Source: Alteromonas_E sp965248545 (GTDB taxonomy: Bacteria; Pseudomonadota; Gammaproteobacteria; Enterobacterales; Alteromonadaceae). Taken from it: a stretch of 64,000 nucleotides of DNA. Of the stretch, positions 25,393-34,782 are shown piece by piece. The notes under the pieces are model-generated. The model worked only from the letters and a program-made list of their open reading frames with translations. It had not been told where the DNA came from and did no database searches. The position numbers and the translations under genes were made by a program. The DNA lies in NCBI GenBank assembly GCA_965248545.1, contig OZ252110.1, positions 3,596,001 to 3,660,000 of the forward strand, given 5' to 3'. Each line of letters opens with the position of its first letter. Position 1 is the stretch's first letter.

Positions 25393-26262
25393 TTAATCGC
25401 TAAGCCGGTTGGCAATATAGTCAAACACAATTTGAAGACGGCGACTTGTACGCAATTCCCTATGTACTACCAGCCAAATCTCAAAGCTTAATGGCGATAC
25501 TTCAGGTAATACTTGTTCTAGTAACGGCTCTTTTAAAGCCACATCCTCAGGAATAAAACCAACGCCCATTCCCTTTCTAATGTATTCCCACTGGATTATG
25601 GTACTGTCGACCAAAACCTTAGTTCTCGTTGGTTTCAAGTTGGCATATTGTTCCAAGAATTTTATATTCGGACTATCGGTAGCAAATCCAACAAAATTCG
25701 CTTCTTGCAACCTTTTTTTCGTAACAGGTCTACCTAATTTGTCTATATACTGAGATGAAGCGTACAATTTGCCATTTATTTTTCGAAGCCGTCTTGCAAT
25801 CAACTCATGCTGTTTAGGACGAGATGCACGGATAGCAATATCGGCTTCTCGCTCTTGCAAATCACTTGTCTTGTCAGTGGAAATAATCTCTATATCAATC
25901 CCTGGTGCATGATCTGACAGACCTTTTAAGACATCAGGTAACAAATGCATCGCGATCATGTCAGTTACCGAAATAGTGACCTTCCCTTCAATTTTCTCTG
26001 AACGACTTGTTGCGGATAATGAAAGTCTATTAGCTAGTCGAGCCATATCTTTCACTATTAAAAGTAACTCTTCACCGTCTGACGTCAGTTTCAGACCTTT
26101 GGAGCTTCGTTCGAACAGCGAAACTCCTAACTCCTCCTCTAAAGCCCCGACTTGTCTACTCAATGTTGGCTGCGATAAACCCAATGCCGTTGCGCCTGAA
26201 GAGAAAGAACCCTCTTGTGCAGTTACTAGAAATGTTTTCGCATGGTTCCAGTCGAAGTTAAT
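25393..26262 (-). CDS. LysR-family regulator, probable ATT start
   Basis: From TTG at 26184 the frame gives 263 residues but lacks the first half of the LysR helix-turn-helix. Reading upstream in frame restores (I)NFDWNHAKTFLVTAQEGSFSSGATALGLSQPTLSRQVGALE, a complete LysR N-terminus, but the only possible start before a TGA is ATT at 26262-26260. GAGGAG lies 9 bp upstream of it. The full protein of 289 residues fits the family length. The effector domain (residues 90-289) includes VTISVTDMIAMHLLP and GVGFIPEDVAL. Targets unknown; the divergent gap faces no obvious partner. Confidence 0.8.
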   Translation of the reverse strand: MNFDWNHAKTFLVTAQEGSFSSGATALGLSQPTLSRQVGALEEELGVSLFERSSKGLKLTSDGEELLLIVKDMARLANRLSLSATSRSEKIEGKVTISVTDMIAMHLLPDVLKGLSDHAPGIDIEIISTDKTSDLQEREADIAIRASRPKQHELIARRLRKINGKLYASSQYIDKLGRPVTKKRLQEANFVGFATDSPNIKFLEQYANLKPTRTKVLVDSTIIQWEYIRKGMGVGFIPEDVALKEPLLEQVLPEVSPLSFEIWLVVHRELRTSRRLQIVFDYIANRLSD

Positions 26263-26623
26263 GGCTTTCCGCTCCTCAAATCAAAGATATAAAAATGTTT
26301 GATTCATTAGATTATCACTTTGATTAAATCACCTATTAAACAGTATCGTATGCAGCTATTCTTTTAGTGTTAAGACCAAACTTAGATACTCTCAATACTA
26401 GAATTTAGTAGTAATTGCACATACATCAAGCACATGAGTTACTATTTTTTAAAACGCTAATGAAGATAAATGCATGGCACTTGAATATGAGCTGGTGCTC
26501 AAGTGCACATGTAACCTTTGCTACTTGCATTTCTTTCTACCTAGCAGACCATTATGTTTTCTATATCGCGACGCAGTAATTAAATCAGTCTCGCAAAACA
26601 GGATTACAATCTACCTTCATCTT
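26263..26623. other. Gene-free gap, AT-rich
   Basis: About 360 bases between a LysR gene and an unknown minus-strand gene whose 3' ends and 5' ends do not overlap here. An open frame on the plus strand from 26474 has no ribosome site and runs into the next gene, so it is not called. No terminator or repeat was recognised. Confidence 0.4.
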
Positions 26624-27028
26624 TTAGGCGTTTCGTATCACCAGTTCTGTAAGGCGTACCCACTGAATAAACAATTGAATATCCTTGAGTCTTTTTGATT
26701 CAGGCTGAATTGAATGTGCAAAACTCTCTTTCTGAACTAAAGTTGAAACGGCGAGCATACCCTTGTAACTTCTAGTGTGAAGTGATTGTTTATATTTCAT
26801 TAGACCGCTTGGTTTTATCACGGAAGCCAAATACTCACTAGAGCCCCCTTTGGCGATATAGACTTCTTTAAACAACGCCTCAATGTATCTGCAACCACTG
26901 TTATAGGCAATACAATAACCCAGTACATTGATATCAATCTCACTATTCATCACGCTCATAACAATTTGTCCACAGTCTAGCAATGATTTAGGAATAGACG
27001 CCTCGCCAAGTCTAGTGATTATGTCCAT
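26624..27028 (-). CDS. Unknown protein
   Basis: A 134-residue soluble protein (MDIITRLGEASIPKSLLDCG), not recognised. It is mostly helical, has cysteines near 19, 39 and 46, and no signal peptide or membrane segment. The start at 27028 is chosen over ATG 27046 because AAAGG lies upstream at a usable distance. It has no close neighbours on its strand. Base composition is AT-rich like the rest of the accessory region. Confidence 0.5.
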   Translation of the reverse strand: MDIITRLGEASIPKSLLDCGQIVMSVMNSEIDINVLGYCIAYNSGCRYIEALFKEVYIAKGGSSEYLASVIKPSGLMKYKQSLHTRSYKGMLAVSTLVQKESFAHSIQPESKRLKDIQLFIQWVRLTELVIRNA

Positions 27029-27404
27029 ATTAAAACTGCCTTTCATACGTAAAATCGAAACTATGATTGAGAGTTATTGTTTATTTTTTTTGTAATAATT
27101 GCTTCCAACATTAATGAATAGCGGGTCAACAGCAATGTTGTTTGGATTATTTTTATGATGGTGATATTCCTTGATGAATGGTTCGAAATTTAGCGAAATT
27201 GTTTAAATGTTTGTGACAACTGCCTCTTTGAGAGACGAGTCAGGAAATAGAAGCTCCTAATATGGAAGGGGAAATGATATTCATCCTTTATCGTACTCAG
27301 GGCGTACACAATGCTAATGAGATTCAAATTAATCATTTTGTCGCGTTAACCTATGTCCTTTGATTTTCTGATACAGTAGCGATTCATTAGCTGAAGAATG
27401 CAAT
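27029..27404. other. Intergenic region upstream of a periplasmic binding protein gene
   Basis: About 375 AT-rich bases between divergent genes, which must hold the promoters of both. No operator, riboswitch-like fold or small gene was recognised. Confidence 0.4.
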
Positions 27405-28115
27405 ATGAAATACAGCGTATTTGCAGTAAGTCTGTGCATTATGGCCTTTATACCTGAGGCTCAGGCGGAAGAAAAAAGCGTAACCTTGGGGGCTTCATTG
27501 TTTCCTCCGAGTGCGTATATCGATCCTGTCTCTGGCGAGTGTGTCGGTGAAAATATCGATGTGGCAACCGAGGTATTGTCACACTATGACATCAAATTAG
27601 AAGTCGTCTGCACTTTGCCGGCAAGAATGTATCGCTTAGTCAAAAATGCAGAGGTCGATTTTACGGTTAATGTGAAATCCACCAGGGTACTTAAACCCTA
27701 TGTTGAGTACATTGAACCACCGTTAAAAACGCTCGTCATTAACCTGTATCAATACCGCGATAGCAATGTCAAAACGATTTCGGCTGTGCGGAATTTTGAC
27801 TATAACGGGGTTCGACAGACGCTCGTTGATGAGCATTATCAGTTTGTCGATTTACCAACCCCTGAAGCGGCTCTGCAAATGTTTTTAAAACGTCGCGTGG
27901 ATGCACTCATTTCCTACCAATCAAATGTGACTTTCTTGACCGCGCAAAATGCTCTGGTGCTCCCCTCTGACGTCACCGTAGCGCCACAATTTAAGGTCAA
28001 TGCTTATTTCGGGATCGCTAAAGGATCTGAACATTTTAAATTGTTGAAAACCGTGTTTAATGATTATGCTGAAAAGCGTGAACTGAAATATTTCGTTCCA
28101 CAGCCAAGTAATTGA
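27405..28115 (+). CDS. Periplasmic solute-binding protein (SBP family 3-like)
   Basis: A 236-residue protein with a signal peptide (cleavage after PEAQA, about residue 21). The mature part starts KSVTLGASLFPPSAYIDPVSGECVGENIDVATEVL, the amino-acid-binding-protein pattern, and has RVDALISYQSN near the lobe hinge. No transporter permease or ATPase gene lies nearby. Such stand-alone proteins in Alteromonadales may bind amino acids for sensing rather than uptake. Convergent with a second binding-protein-like gene 13 bp away. Confidence 0.8.
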   Translation: MKYSVFAVSLCIMAFIPEAQAEEKSVTLGASLFPPSAYIDPVSGECVGENIDVATEVLSHYDIKLEVVCTLPARMYRLVKNAEVDFTVNVKSTRVLKPYVEYIEPPLKTLVINLYQYRDSNVKTISAVRNFDYNGVRQTLVDEHYQFVDLPTPEAALQMFLKRRVDALISYQSNVTFLTAQNALVLPSDVTVAPQFKVNAYFGIAKGSEHFKLLKTVFNDYAEKRELKYFVPQPSN

Positions 28116-28128
28116 TTAGCGGTATTTT

Positions 28129-28884
28129 TCAATTAATTGCCAAACGCATCCGAGTTGGCACACTGTTACGTTCCATGGCTGATGCATAAAACCCACTGCG
28201 GATACCCTCTGCAATGGCTTGATTAATAATGTCTAGCGCTGCCAAGCTTTCTGCATGGCTCTTACTAAACGCAATATGAACGGTACGTTGTTCAATCATG
28301 CTTTCATCAAAACCGATAGCGTCGCTATAACCTTTTAATTCTGTATCGAGCAAAAACTTCCCATAGCTTTCAGACATAATCAAACGATCAACGCGTTGGT
28401 GGTACAGGAGTTTAAAACCGAGCTGAGCAGTCGCGACTTCAAAAAGCTCTGTTGGATTGTATTGAGATAAAACGCGGTCATGCTCCCCTACTCTAACACT
28501 GGCGATAAAGGCTTTGTCATCCGGTCTCGATACGTTGTAGAACGCTCCAAATACACCAAATCCCAGGGGTTCAGATAACACCGCCCAATTATCTCTCCCA
28601 GGCAGATTTGCGGCTAGAAAAAGTCCATCCGCGATGGCGTCTTGTGTATATTGCTTGGCTCTTGCCCATGGCACGATCACCGCGTTAACTTTATACCCCA
28701 TAGCGTCCAAGCTTTGCGTAATAAACTCCCAGTTCGCTCTATAGATAGGATAATTAGCTGAAACCATTTTGTCGTGATCATGCCCAACGGCTAGTGTAAT
28801 CACTTTATCTTCCGCTGCCACAGCGAACCGGAGCACGCTACACAGGCACAAGAGCAGGATAATTTTAAACACAGTAAATCTCAT
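28129..28884 (-). CDS. Periplasmic solute-binding protein (SBP family 3-like)
   Basis: About 251 residues. A signal peptide (FKIILLLCLCSVLRFAVAAE) precedes VITLAVGHDHDKM and a two-lobe domain with NAVIVPWARAKQYTQDAIADGLFLAAN, the pattern of SBP_bac_3 proteins that lack a classic ABC partner. The start at 28884 places the signal peptide at the N-terminus; an ATG at 28923 would add 13 residues. It is downstream of a GGDEF protein on the same strand, so a sensory role is possible. Confidence 0.75.
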   Translation of the reverse strand: MRFTVFKIILLLCLCSVLRFAVAAEDKVITLAVGHDHDKMVSANYPIYRANWEFITQSLDAMGYKVNAVIVPWARAKQYTQDAIADGLFLAANLPGRDNWAVLSEPLGFGVFGAFYNVSRPDDKAFIASVRVGEHDRVLSQYNPTELFEVATAQLGFKLLYHQRVDRLIMSESYGKFLLDTELKGYSDAIGFDESMIEQRTVHIAFSKSHAESLAALDIINQAIAEGIRSGFYASAMERNSVPTRMRLAIN

Positions 28885-29010
28885 AAGCGTAAAATTACAG
28901 ACGATGTTAAACGATAGCGCCATAACGTTATTTTAGATGACTTTAAGGCAGTTAGCTTTTAATGATCAATAAGCTTTTTTATACAAGGCTTTCTTCTAGT
29001 TAAGTGTTGA

Positions 29011-30204
29011 CTAGCTTTTGTCCGTGGCAAGCTCTGATTGAAACACACTGTACTGATTTTTCCCGGCCCGTTTCGCCTCGTACAAGGCTTGGTCACCATG
29101 TTCATAAAGCTGTTCAGCAAGGAGTTTCATTTCGTTATCCGAAAACGCAACACCACATGAGACCGTTATTAGCTTTAACGGTGGATTTACGTCATGGACA
29201 ATGTCTAACGCCACGACTTCTCGGCATACAGACGAGACAAACCGTTTGCCTTCTTGAATATCGTCACAGGTTTTGAGAATAGCGAATTCTTCACCACCCA
29301 GGCGAAATGCTGATTCATTCGCTCTACGCGTGCTCTTGAGCAATAACGTACCAATTGCCTGAATGACATCATCGCCTTTGGGGTGACCATACCGGTCATT
29401 GTATTTTTTAAAGTTATCAATATCGACGATTGCCAACATCAAACGTTTGTTGTCGCGCTTTGCACGATTTAATTCATTGGGAAAGGTTTGGTTGAACTCT
29501 CGTCGATTTTTAAGACCGGACAAAACATCCGTTTTCGCGACACTTTCAATGGTTTTATCTGATAGACGAACGTAGCGGATCAAATAAAACCACAAAAACG
29601 ACACAACCAAAAAGGTCGCGCTCATCAACATAATTAAATAGCGCCCACGTTGTTTCTCGCCTTCGTCTAAAGCCGAGCGAGTTTGACGCAGCACTTGTTG
29701 TAATGCCTGTTCTAAGCCAAGCGAAAATTCAGCTTTGTATTGTTGGTAGTCTTCAGAACTGAGTATCGCGACAGCCTGTTCGTGTTGACCCGTACTGACG
29801 AAATTAAATGCTTGTTGTTCGAACATCATGAGTTGTTCATTTGCGTCGGATGTTTCCTTGATATAGGCCGAAATGAGCGGATCTAAATCGGCTGCTTCTT
29901 GCAATGCCCGCGACAGCGCCAATTCATAGTGATCATATCGAGCACGCCACTTGGCGTTTTGGTCATGCGCTGCGACAAGCGCAGACATCGTTAAGATTTC
30001 ATCATAGCGCGCGATGTCTTGAGAGAGCACTTTCAAACTAAAATATTGGTTGCTAAGTGAATACTGTTTGTTAAAAAAGTAGACTGCGCTGGCAGAGGTA
30101 AAAATCAGCGCAAGCAACGCAAGCGTTACTAAAGCGAAAAGCGTTAAGCGCAGCTTATAGATTCGTCTGGGTAAAAGTGAATTCTTTAACACAACGCTTA
30201 ACAC
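29011..30204 (-). CDS. Membrane-bound diguanylate cyclase (GGDEF)
   Basis: A 397-residue protein. Two membrane segments (about residues 18-46 and 191-207) flank a helical periplasmic sensor of about 145 residues. The cytosolic GGDEF domain has the active motif GGEEF at 303-307 within RLGGEEFAIL and the substrate-binding DIDNFKKYNDRYGH. The inhibitory-site position reads R-x-x-E rather than R-x-x-D. It should make cyclic di-GMP in response to an unknown periplasmic cue. The start is GTG. Confidence 0.92.
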   Translation of the reverse strand: MLSVVLKNSLLPRRIYKLRLTLFALVTLALLALIFTSASAVYFFNKQYSLSNQYFSLKVLSQDIARYDEILTMSALVAAHDQNAKWRARYDHYELALSRALQEAADLDPLISAYIKETSDANEQLMMFEQQAFNFVSTGQHEQAVAILSSEDYQQYKAEFSLGLEQALQQVLRQTRSALDEGEKQRGRYLIMLMSATFLVVSFLWFYLIRYVRLSDKTIESVAKTDVLSGLKNRREFNQTFPNELNRAKRDNKRLMLAIVDIDNFKKYNDRYGHPKGDDVIQAIGTLLLKSTRRANESAFRLGGEEFAILKTCDDIQEGKRFVSSVCREVVALDIVHDVNPPLKLITVSCGVAFSDNEMKLLAEQLYEHGDQALYEAKRAGKNQYSVFQSELATDKS

Positions 30205-30355
30205 CGACGGACAACTTATTACACCTAAGTGTAGTTCTCGCCGTACACTTTATCTAGCGGCATTGTTATCAGTCATTAGCGCTATATATCATGCGCTATT
30301 GTTATTGATAACCGTCGCGGACAACACCATCTCTCTGGTTTGAATTTATACATCA

Positions 30356-30937
30356 ATGAGCCGAACGAATATGTCATTTTATAAAATCTCTAGTGCTTTT
30401 CTCCTGTGTTTAAGTTTGCTGGGGTGTGCATCCTCTTCACCTGAACAAGCTCGCGCAGAGCAAAAGGTAGCGATCAACACCATGCAATATGAAGTCTTAC
30501 AAAACCTCTATACCAAAGAACCCAACGTAAAAGCACAAATCAAGGACGTTGCCGGTTATGCGGTGTTTGATAATGCCAATGTCAATTTGGTTTTTGCCAG
30601 CTTTGGCAGTGGTTATGGTGTGGTAACCAACAATCAGACAATGCGCAGAACCTACATGAAAATGGCCGAGGCTGGTGTTGGTTTTGGTGCTGGTTTAAAA
30701 GACTTTAGTTTAGTCATGTTGTTTCATAGCGATGAAGCGTTACAGCGTTTTATCGAGCATGGATGGACAATTGGTGCCCAAGCTGATGCGGCAGCAAAGG
30801 CTGGCGATAATGGCGTAGCGGCCGGCGGCGAGGCATCGATCGGCGATGTTACCGTCTATCAGTTAACTGAATCGGGTATTGCGCTGCAAGCGACAATAAA
30901 AGGCACCAAGTTCTGGCAAGATGAAGCTTTAAATTAG
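30356..30937 (+). CDS. SYLF/YSC84-domain lipoprotein
   Basis: A 193-residue lipoprotein. The N-terminus carries a lipobox LLGC (Cys near residue 24), so it should be lipidated and sit in a membrane facing the periplasm. The rest has DVAGYAVFDNANVNLVFASFGSGYGVV and KDFSLVMLFHSDEALQRF, characteristic of the SYLF (Ysc84-actin-binding/lipid-binding) domain. An alternative start is ATG 30371. Family members bind phosphoinositides in eukaryotes; the bacterial role is unclear. Confidence 0.82.
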   Translation: MSRTNMSFYKISSAFLLCLSLLGCASSSPEQARAEQKVAINTMQYEVLQNLYTKEPNVKAQIKDVAGYAVFDNANVNLVFASFGSGYGVVTNNQTMRRTYMKMAEAGVGFGAGLKDFSLVMLFHSDEALQRFIEHGWTIGAQADAAAKAGDNGVAAGGEASIGDVTVYQLTESGIALQATIKGTKFWQDEALN

Positions 30938-30998
30938 TTCGCCGAAGGGTAGAACCACTACCCTTCCCTTGTTCGTCATTAAAAATGCTATACGCATG

Positions 30999-31697
30999 CT
31001 AGTCGACTTCCAGGAACAGTGCTGTAAACGCTAATGTATCAATAACACCATGCACTAAAATGATTGGCCACAAATTCTTCTTTAGCAGGAGATACGAAGC
31101 GCCAAATGCTAGGCCAATCAAACCAGTCATTACAAAGCCTCTAAATCCTTGATAATGGTAGTGCCCATAGCCGAAAATCAGCGCAGGAATCAAAATCGCA
31201 ATGATTGTTGCCAATCTTGAACTCGGCAAGGCTTCTTGCAGTCGCGTCACTAGGTATCCGCGGAAAAACATTTCTTCACCAAACGCTGCAGAAACCCAAA
31301 TGATGCCAAGCCACATTAAAAACTTGGGTAAATTGTTCCTAACCTCACCAAAGCGCGATTCAACACCCTCAGATACTTGTGCGAGTGCGCTGATATCTAA
31401 CACATTAGCGAGTACCAAGACCGTACCGACCGCCAAAACAAAACTAATTGAAACGAGCAATGCTTGCGGTATCACCATCAATTTGGGTTTGAGCCCGACT
31501 AACGGTTTCAGGCCATAGTTTGCCCACGACCTTCCATGTCTACGCATATACAGCGTCAGTACAACCAAAGTAAGAATTAAGGTGATTGGCCCGGCATACT
31601 TTGGCGTCCATTGCAAAGCGAGTGCTTTGGTTACAATGGAAAAAACCACAAAAAATAAAATTTCGAGCAAGATTAAACTGCGCGTTGGAAACGTCAT
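30999..31697 (-). CDS. CPBP-family intramembrane metalloprotease
   Basis: A 232-residue protein with about six membrane segments. It has the CPBP/Abi motif 1 EEMFFRGYL (glutamates near residue 142) and later histidine motifs FGYGHYHYQG and ILVHGVIDTLAF, which together build the zinc site of Rce1/CAAX-protease-like enzymes. The start MTFPTRS at 31697 is preferred because AGGTG lies five bases upstream; a longer frame exists. Substrates are unknown; the family also includes bacteriocin self-immunity proteins. Confidence 0.87.
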   Translation of the reverse strand: MTFPTRSLILLEILFFVVFSIVTKALALQWTPKYAGPITLILTLVVLTLYMRRHGRSWANYGLKPLVGLKPKLMVIPQALLVSISFVLAVGTVLVLANVLDISALAQVSEGVESRFGEVRNNLPKFLMWLGIIWVSAAFGEEMFFRGYLVTRLQEALPSSRLATIIAILIPALIFGYGHYHYQGFRGFVMTGLIGLAFGASYLLLKKNLWPIILVHGVIDTLAFTALFLEVD

Positions 31698-31840
31698 ACT
31701 AACACCTATATAAATCGATTGGCGCATGGAAAGCCCCGCCATATATCGCGGCTAACGCTAATCCGATAGTGCCATTTTTCTGGCTGTAAATAGTATGATG
31801 ATGCAGCTGCATTGACCTGATTGAGCGTGCATTATTCATT

Positions 31841-31870
31841 GCGGGACGTTCAAAACGGCTGAACGTCCGC
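31841..31870. repeat. Palindromic hairpin between the chemoreceptor and protease genes
   Basis: GCGGGACGTTCA and TGAACGTCCGC pair with a single bulged G around a short AAACGGC loop. There is no T run. It is 20 bp past the end of the chemoreceptor gene (minus strand) and could be a weak terminator or a dispersed palindromic repeat. Confidence 0.5.
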
Positions 31871-31890
31871 CACTAGATGGGAACAGTGAG

Positions 31891-32958
31891 TTAGATAAGT
31901 TGGTCTAGCTTATTCATTATCTGGCGGCCGGTTGATTCCATTTCTGCCAATTTCGCTAAACCGCCATCAATGTCACCTGCGTCAATGAGTTTTAACGCCT
32001 CAATACCGACTTTGTGCATTTTAATATGCGGTTGTTCAATATCCCGAAATACAGGACTGGCTCCAAAGAGTTCCTGGCCTGTGGTGTAATACCATTGTCC
32101 AAGGCGACATTGTGTGTGATCAGTGAAATCATTTATGCCCAAGTTACCCTTGCCCAACGCTGTTTCATAGATCTGTCCTTTCCACACGATATGATCGAGC
32201 TTTACGGTTTGCACAAAACTCTTGATACTGGATTGCTGAATCGTTGTTTGCGCGTTTTTACTTAAGGTTAATACTTGATTAAATGAGGTCACGAGCTCCT
32301 TGATATTGTCCAATAACAGTTCGTTGGAACCTTGCAGCTCGTTCACGGCGCTTACGCTGGTATCCGTGTCACTTTTAATTTTTTGCACCAGTCCACCGAC
32401 TTCCTCAGCAGATTCATTGGTATTGTTGGCGAGTGCTCTGACTTCGTCGGCGACCACTGAAAATCCCCGCCCCGCATCACCGGCACGAGCAGCTTCAATG
32501 GCTGCATTTAATGCTAATAGGTTAGTTTGATCGGAAATCTTAGAAATCGTGCTCACAAAATTGTAGATACTGTCAGCAATGGTTTTGAGCTTTTCAATGT
32601 TTTGCGACATACCGTCCATTTTGTCACTGACAGTGGACATTTCATCTGAGACTAAACTCAACGAATTTTGGCTACAGGATAGAAAATGCCCAAGGTTATC
32701 CATCGCCGACGACTCATCACTGATGACTTGATAGCTATGTTGGACGGATTCTCTAACATCAGTAACCTGGCTAATGCTATCGAGTAAACTTTCCCAAATC
32801 CGACTCTCAAGTGACTGTTCTTCTTGGATCGTTTCTTCTGACTTACGTTGGAGCTCTGTATTCAGCGCACTTACGTCGTGCTGCAAAGCGACGTTGTCAC
32901 GCTCTGCCTGTGCGAGCTTTCTCTCTAATTCTTCGTACTTGCTGCGACTAACAAACAT
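31891..32958 (-). CDS. Soluble methyl-accepting chemotaxis protein with CZB domain
   Basis: A 355-residue cytosolic chemoreceptor without membrane segments. An N-terminal coiled coil (residues 5-55) leads into the signalling domain with the hairpin tip ISDQTNLLALNAAIEAARAGDAGRGFSVVADEVR-type sequence (about 140-175). A C-terminal CZB zinc-binding domain follows, with HIVWK, HTQCRLGQWYY and QPHIKMHKVG (one Cys and several His). CZB domains sense zinc-dependent or hypochlorous signals in some receptors. It may act on chemotaxis or cyclic di-GMP signalling. Confidence 0.9.
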   Translation of the reverse strand: MFVSRSKYEELERKLAQAERDNVALQHDVSALNTELQRKSEETIQEEQSLESRIWESLLDSISQVTDVRESVQHSYQVISDESSAMDNLGHFLSCSQNSLSLVSDEMSTVSDKMDGMSQNIEKLKTIADSIYNFVSTISKISDQTNLLALNAAIEAARAGDAGRGFSVVADEVRALANNTNESAEEVGGLVQKIKSDTDTSVSAVNELQGSNELLLDNIKELVTSFNQVLTLSKNAQTTIQQSSIKSFVQTVKLDHIVWKGQIYETALGKGNLGINDFTDHTQCRLGQWYYTTGQELFGASPVFRDIEQPHIKMHKVGIEALKLIDAGDIDGGLAKLAEMESTGRQIMNKLDQLI

Positions 32959-33112
32959 ATTTTTCCCCGGTACTCATCAATTGGCTGTGCTTGCCTTAGG
33001 TACAGGTCTAAAAGTAAACCATTAATACAAATTTACAAATCCAGCTATTTGACTTGATTTCGTAATCCAATAAACTCAGCTTAGACCATGTGCATATTAT
33101 TGAAACACTCTT

Positions 33113-33775
33113 TTGTTTAGAAAAAACGATTCAGATCAAGACGATACTGCCCAGACACGGCCAGTACGTGAACGCAAACCGGTAAATTGGCGTGCAGTTT
33201 TTGCTGAGTCCGCTTTTATTGGCCTGAGTATTATTCTCGCCTTTGCACTGCAAGACTGGGATGAAGAGAAAGATATTGAAGAGCGCACAATGATAGCAAT
33301 GTGCAACGTGAAGTCAGAGCTCGAATTTAATCGAGTGTTATTGCAAAACGATTATATTCCGCGTCAGAAAGGCATGTTGGCTTCAGTGCAAGGCGCTATT
33401 GCTCAGTTGCAGTCGCAACCTGGTGCCCGCCCGCCAGAAACCAACCTTGAACAAATGTTGACCCAGGAATCACTGCGTTATTCCGCTTGGACACTTGCGG
33501 GAGAATCGGGTTATTTGCTGCATGCGAATTTTGAGCTTGCGACCGAGATCGGCGCCTTGGTCGATTTTCAAGAAGACAGTTACCAATCTATTGTCAGCCG
33601 GATGAATGATGCGGTATTCGACCGGAGCGTGGAATACAGCGAAGAACCAATCACGTTTTACGTGTCATTGAGTGGCTTGATTGGTGAATGGATAGCGCAA
33701 ACAAACTACCTTGAACAAAAATATGACGCGTTATTTACCCGTGAGGATTTTAATCAACTCGCCTGTGGAATTTAG
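33113..33775 (+). CDS. Unknown single-span membrane protein
   Basis: A 220-residue protein, starting at TTG. A basic N-terminus (RKPVNWRAVFAESAFIGLSIILAFALQDW) places one membrane segment near residues 28-46; the remaining part is helical and probably periplasmic. The opening NWRAVFxEsxxIxLSIxLAFALQDWxE is shared with uncharacterised marine gammaproteobacterial proteins, but I cannot name a family. It lies convergent to an AraC gene. No enzymatic motif is visible. Confidence 0.65.
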   Translation: MFRKNDSDQDDTAQTRPVRERKPVNWRAVFAESAFIGLSIILAFALQDWDEEKDIEERTMIAMCNVKSELEFNRVLLQNDYIPRQKGMLASVQGAIAQLQSQPGARPPETNLEQMLTQESLRYSAWTLAGESGYLLHANFELATEIGALVDFQEDSYQSIVSRMNDAVFDRSVEYSEEPITFYVSLSGLIGEWIAQTNYLEQKYDALFTREDFNQLACGI

Positions 33776-33783
33776 CGCTTTCG

Positions 33784-34782
33784 TCAGACACCTTTGAGTT
33801 GAGATGGTGTAAGCCCCGTCCAGCGCTTCACTGCCCTTCTAAAGTTTGGAATATCATTGAACGACATTTGCTCTGCACACTGCTCGTTATTAAGGCCTCG
33901 TAGTTTAAGAAAATAAACCGCCTGCTGTCGCCGAACTTCGTCATGAATTGACTGAAAGCATGCGCCATGAGCTTTTAATTTGCGTTTTAACGTTGCCGGA
34001 CTGATGCCCAGCTCCGACGCAAGATGCTGCAATGTAGTATTGGGTCTTTGTACCAGACGGTTTCTAACGGCATCCAACAAACTTGCCTGAAAGACGCGCG
34101 TAGCGCGCGCCTGAGCAATCGCATTGTATTTAAGCGTGCGGCTGTGTTGGGTAAAAGGCTCATCAAGCCAATGGGTAGCAAATTTAATAACCAGCGTAGG
34201 CTGTTCGAAAGACAACCTAAGCCCTAAATGTTCCTCATATTCTTGAATGTAGCGTGGTCGTTTAAACGGGAATTCAAAGAAAAATGTCACGCGTTTTCCG
34301 ATGAGAAAACGACTTGAAGATACCAGAGCCGTGCAATAACACTCCAACAGAAATTGCCATTGCTCCCCTGCTCCCACCGAATCATTGATGAATAAGTAAA
34401 CAAAGTCGCGTTCTTCTCGCACGTCAACCGATAAAAATGGGCAGATACTCATACGAAACTGTTTTAATAGTCTAAATGCGTCGCGTAGATCTCGACTGTA
34501 AAGCAATGCTTCTGAAATGGCTCCGTAATTCCCTGGAAATAAACGTTGGCCTAGTTGAAAGCCGCAATCATTGCCCACAGTTAATTTGGCTGCTTGGTGA
34601 AAGAGCTTAAGGAGTTGTTCGACAGTTAACAATTTACCGCTGCGTATATCCTCAATAAAGATCCCCGTGCCGCGTAGTAAGCGATCTTTATCAGCGCCTC
34701 TGCTGACTGCGATATCAATTAGACTTGCCGCTAACTGATTGGCTGGCAGAGACTTATCGTCACGGCTGAGTAGCTGTCGCAT
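33784..34782 (-). CDS. AraC-family transcriptional regulator
   Basis: A 332-residue protein with an N-terminal ligand-binding domain of the arabinose-binding-like AraC type (residues 20-210) and a C-terminal double helix-turn-helix. The latter shows TTLQHLASELGISPATLKRKLKAHG and the second helix near FNDIPNFRRAVKRWTGLTPSQ (residues 245-330). The layout fits the OruR/ArgR-like AraC subgroup. Its ATG overlaps the stop of the upstream GGDEF gene (TAATG), so the two are translated together. Confidence 0.9.
   Translation of the reverse strand: MRQLLSRDDKSLPANQLAASLIDIAVSRGADKDRLLRGTGIFIEDIRSGKLLTVEQLLKLFHQAAKLTVGNDCGFQLGQRLFPGNYGAISEALLYSRDLRDAFRLLKQFRMSICPFLSVDVREERDFVYLFINDSVGAGEQWQFLLECYCTALVSSSRFLIGKRVTFFFEFPFKRPRYIQEYEEHLGLRLSFEQPTLVIKFATHWLDEPFTQHSRTLKYNAIAQARATRVFQASLLDAVRNRLVQRPNTTLQHLASELGISPATLKRKLKAHGACFQSIHDEVRRQQAVYFLKLRGLNNEQCAEQMSFNDIPNFRRAVKRWTGLTPSQLKGV

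Noticed and set aside
26474..26698. Open frame on the plus strand after the LysR gene
   Set aside because: It has no ribosome site, no family resemblance, and overlaps the more gene-like frame on the other strand.
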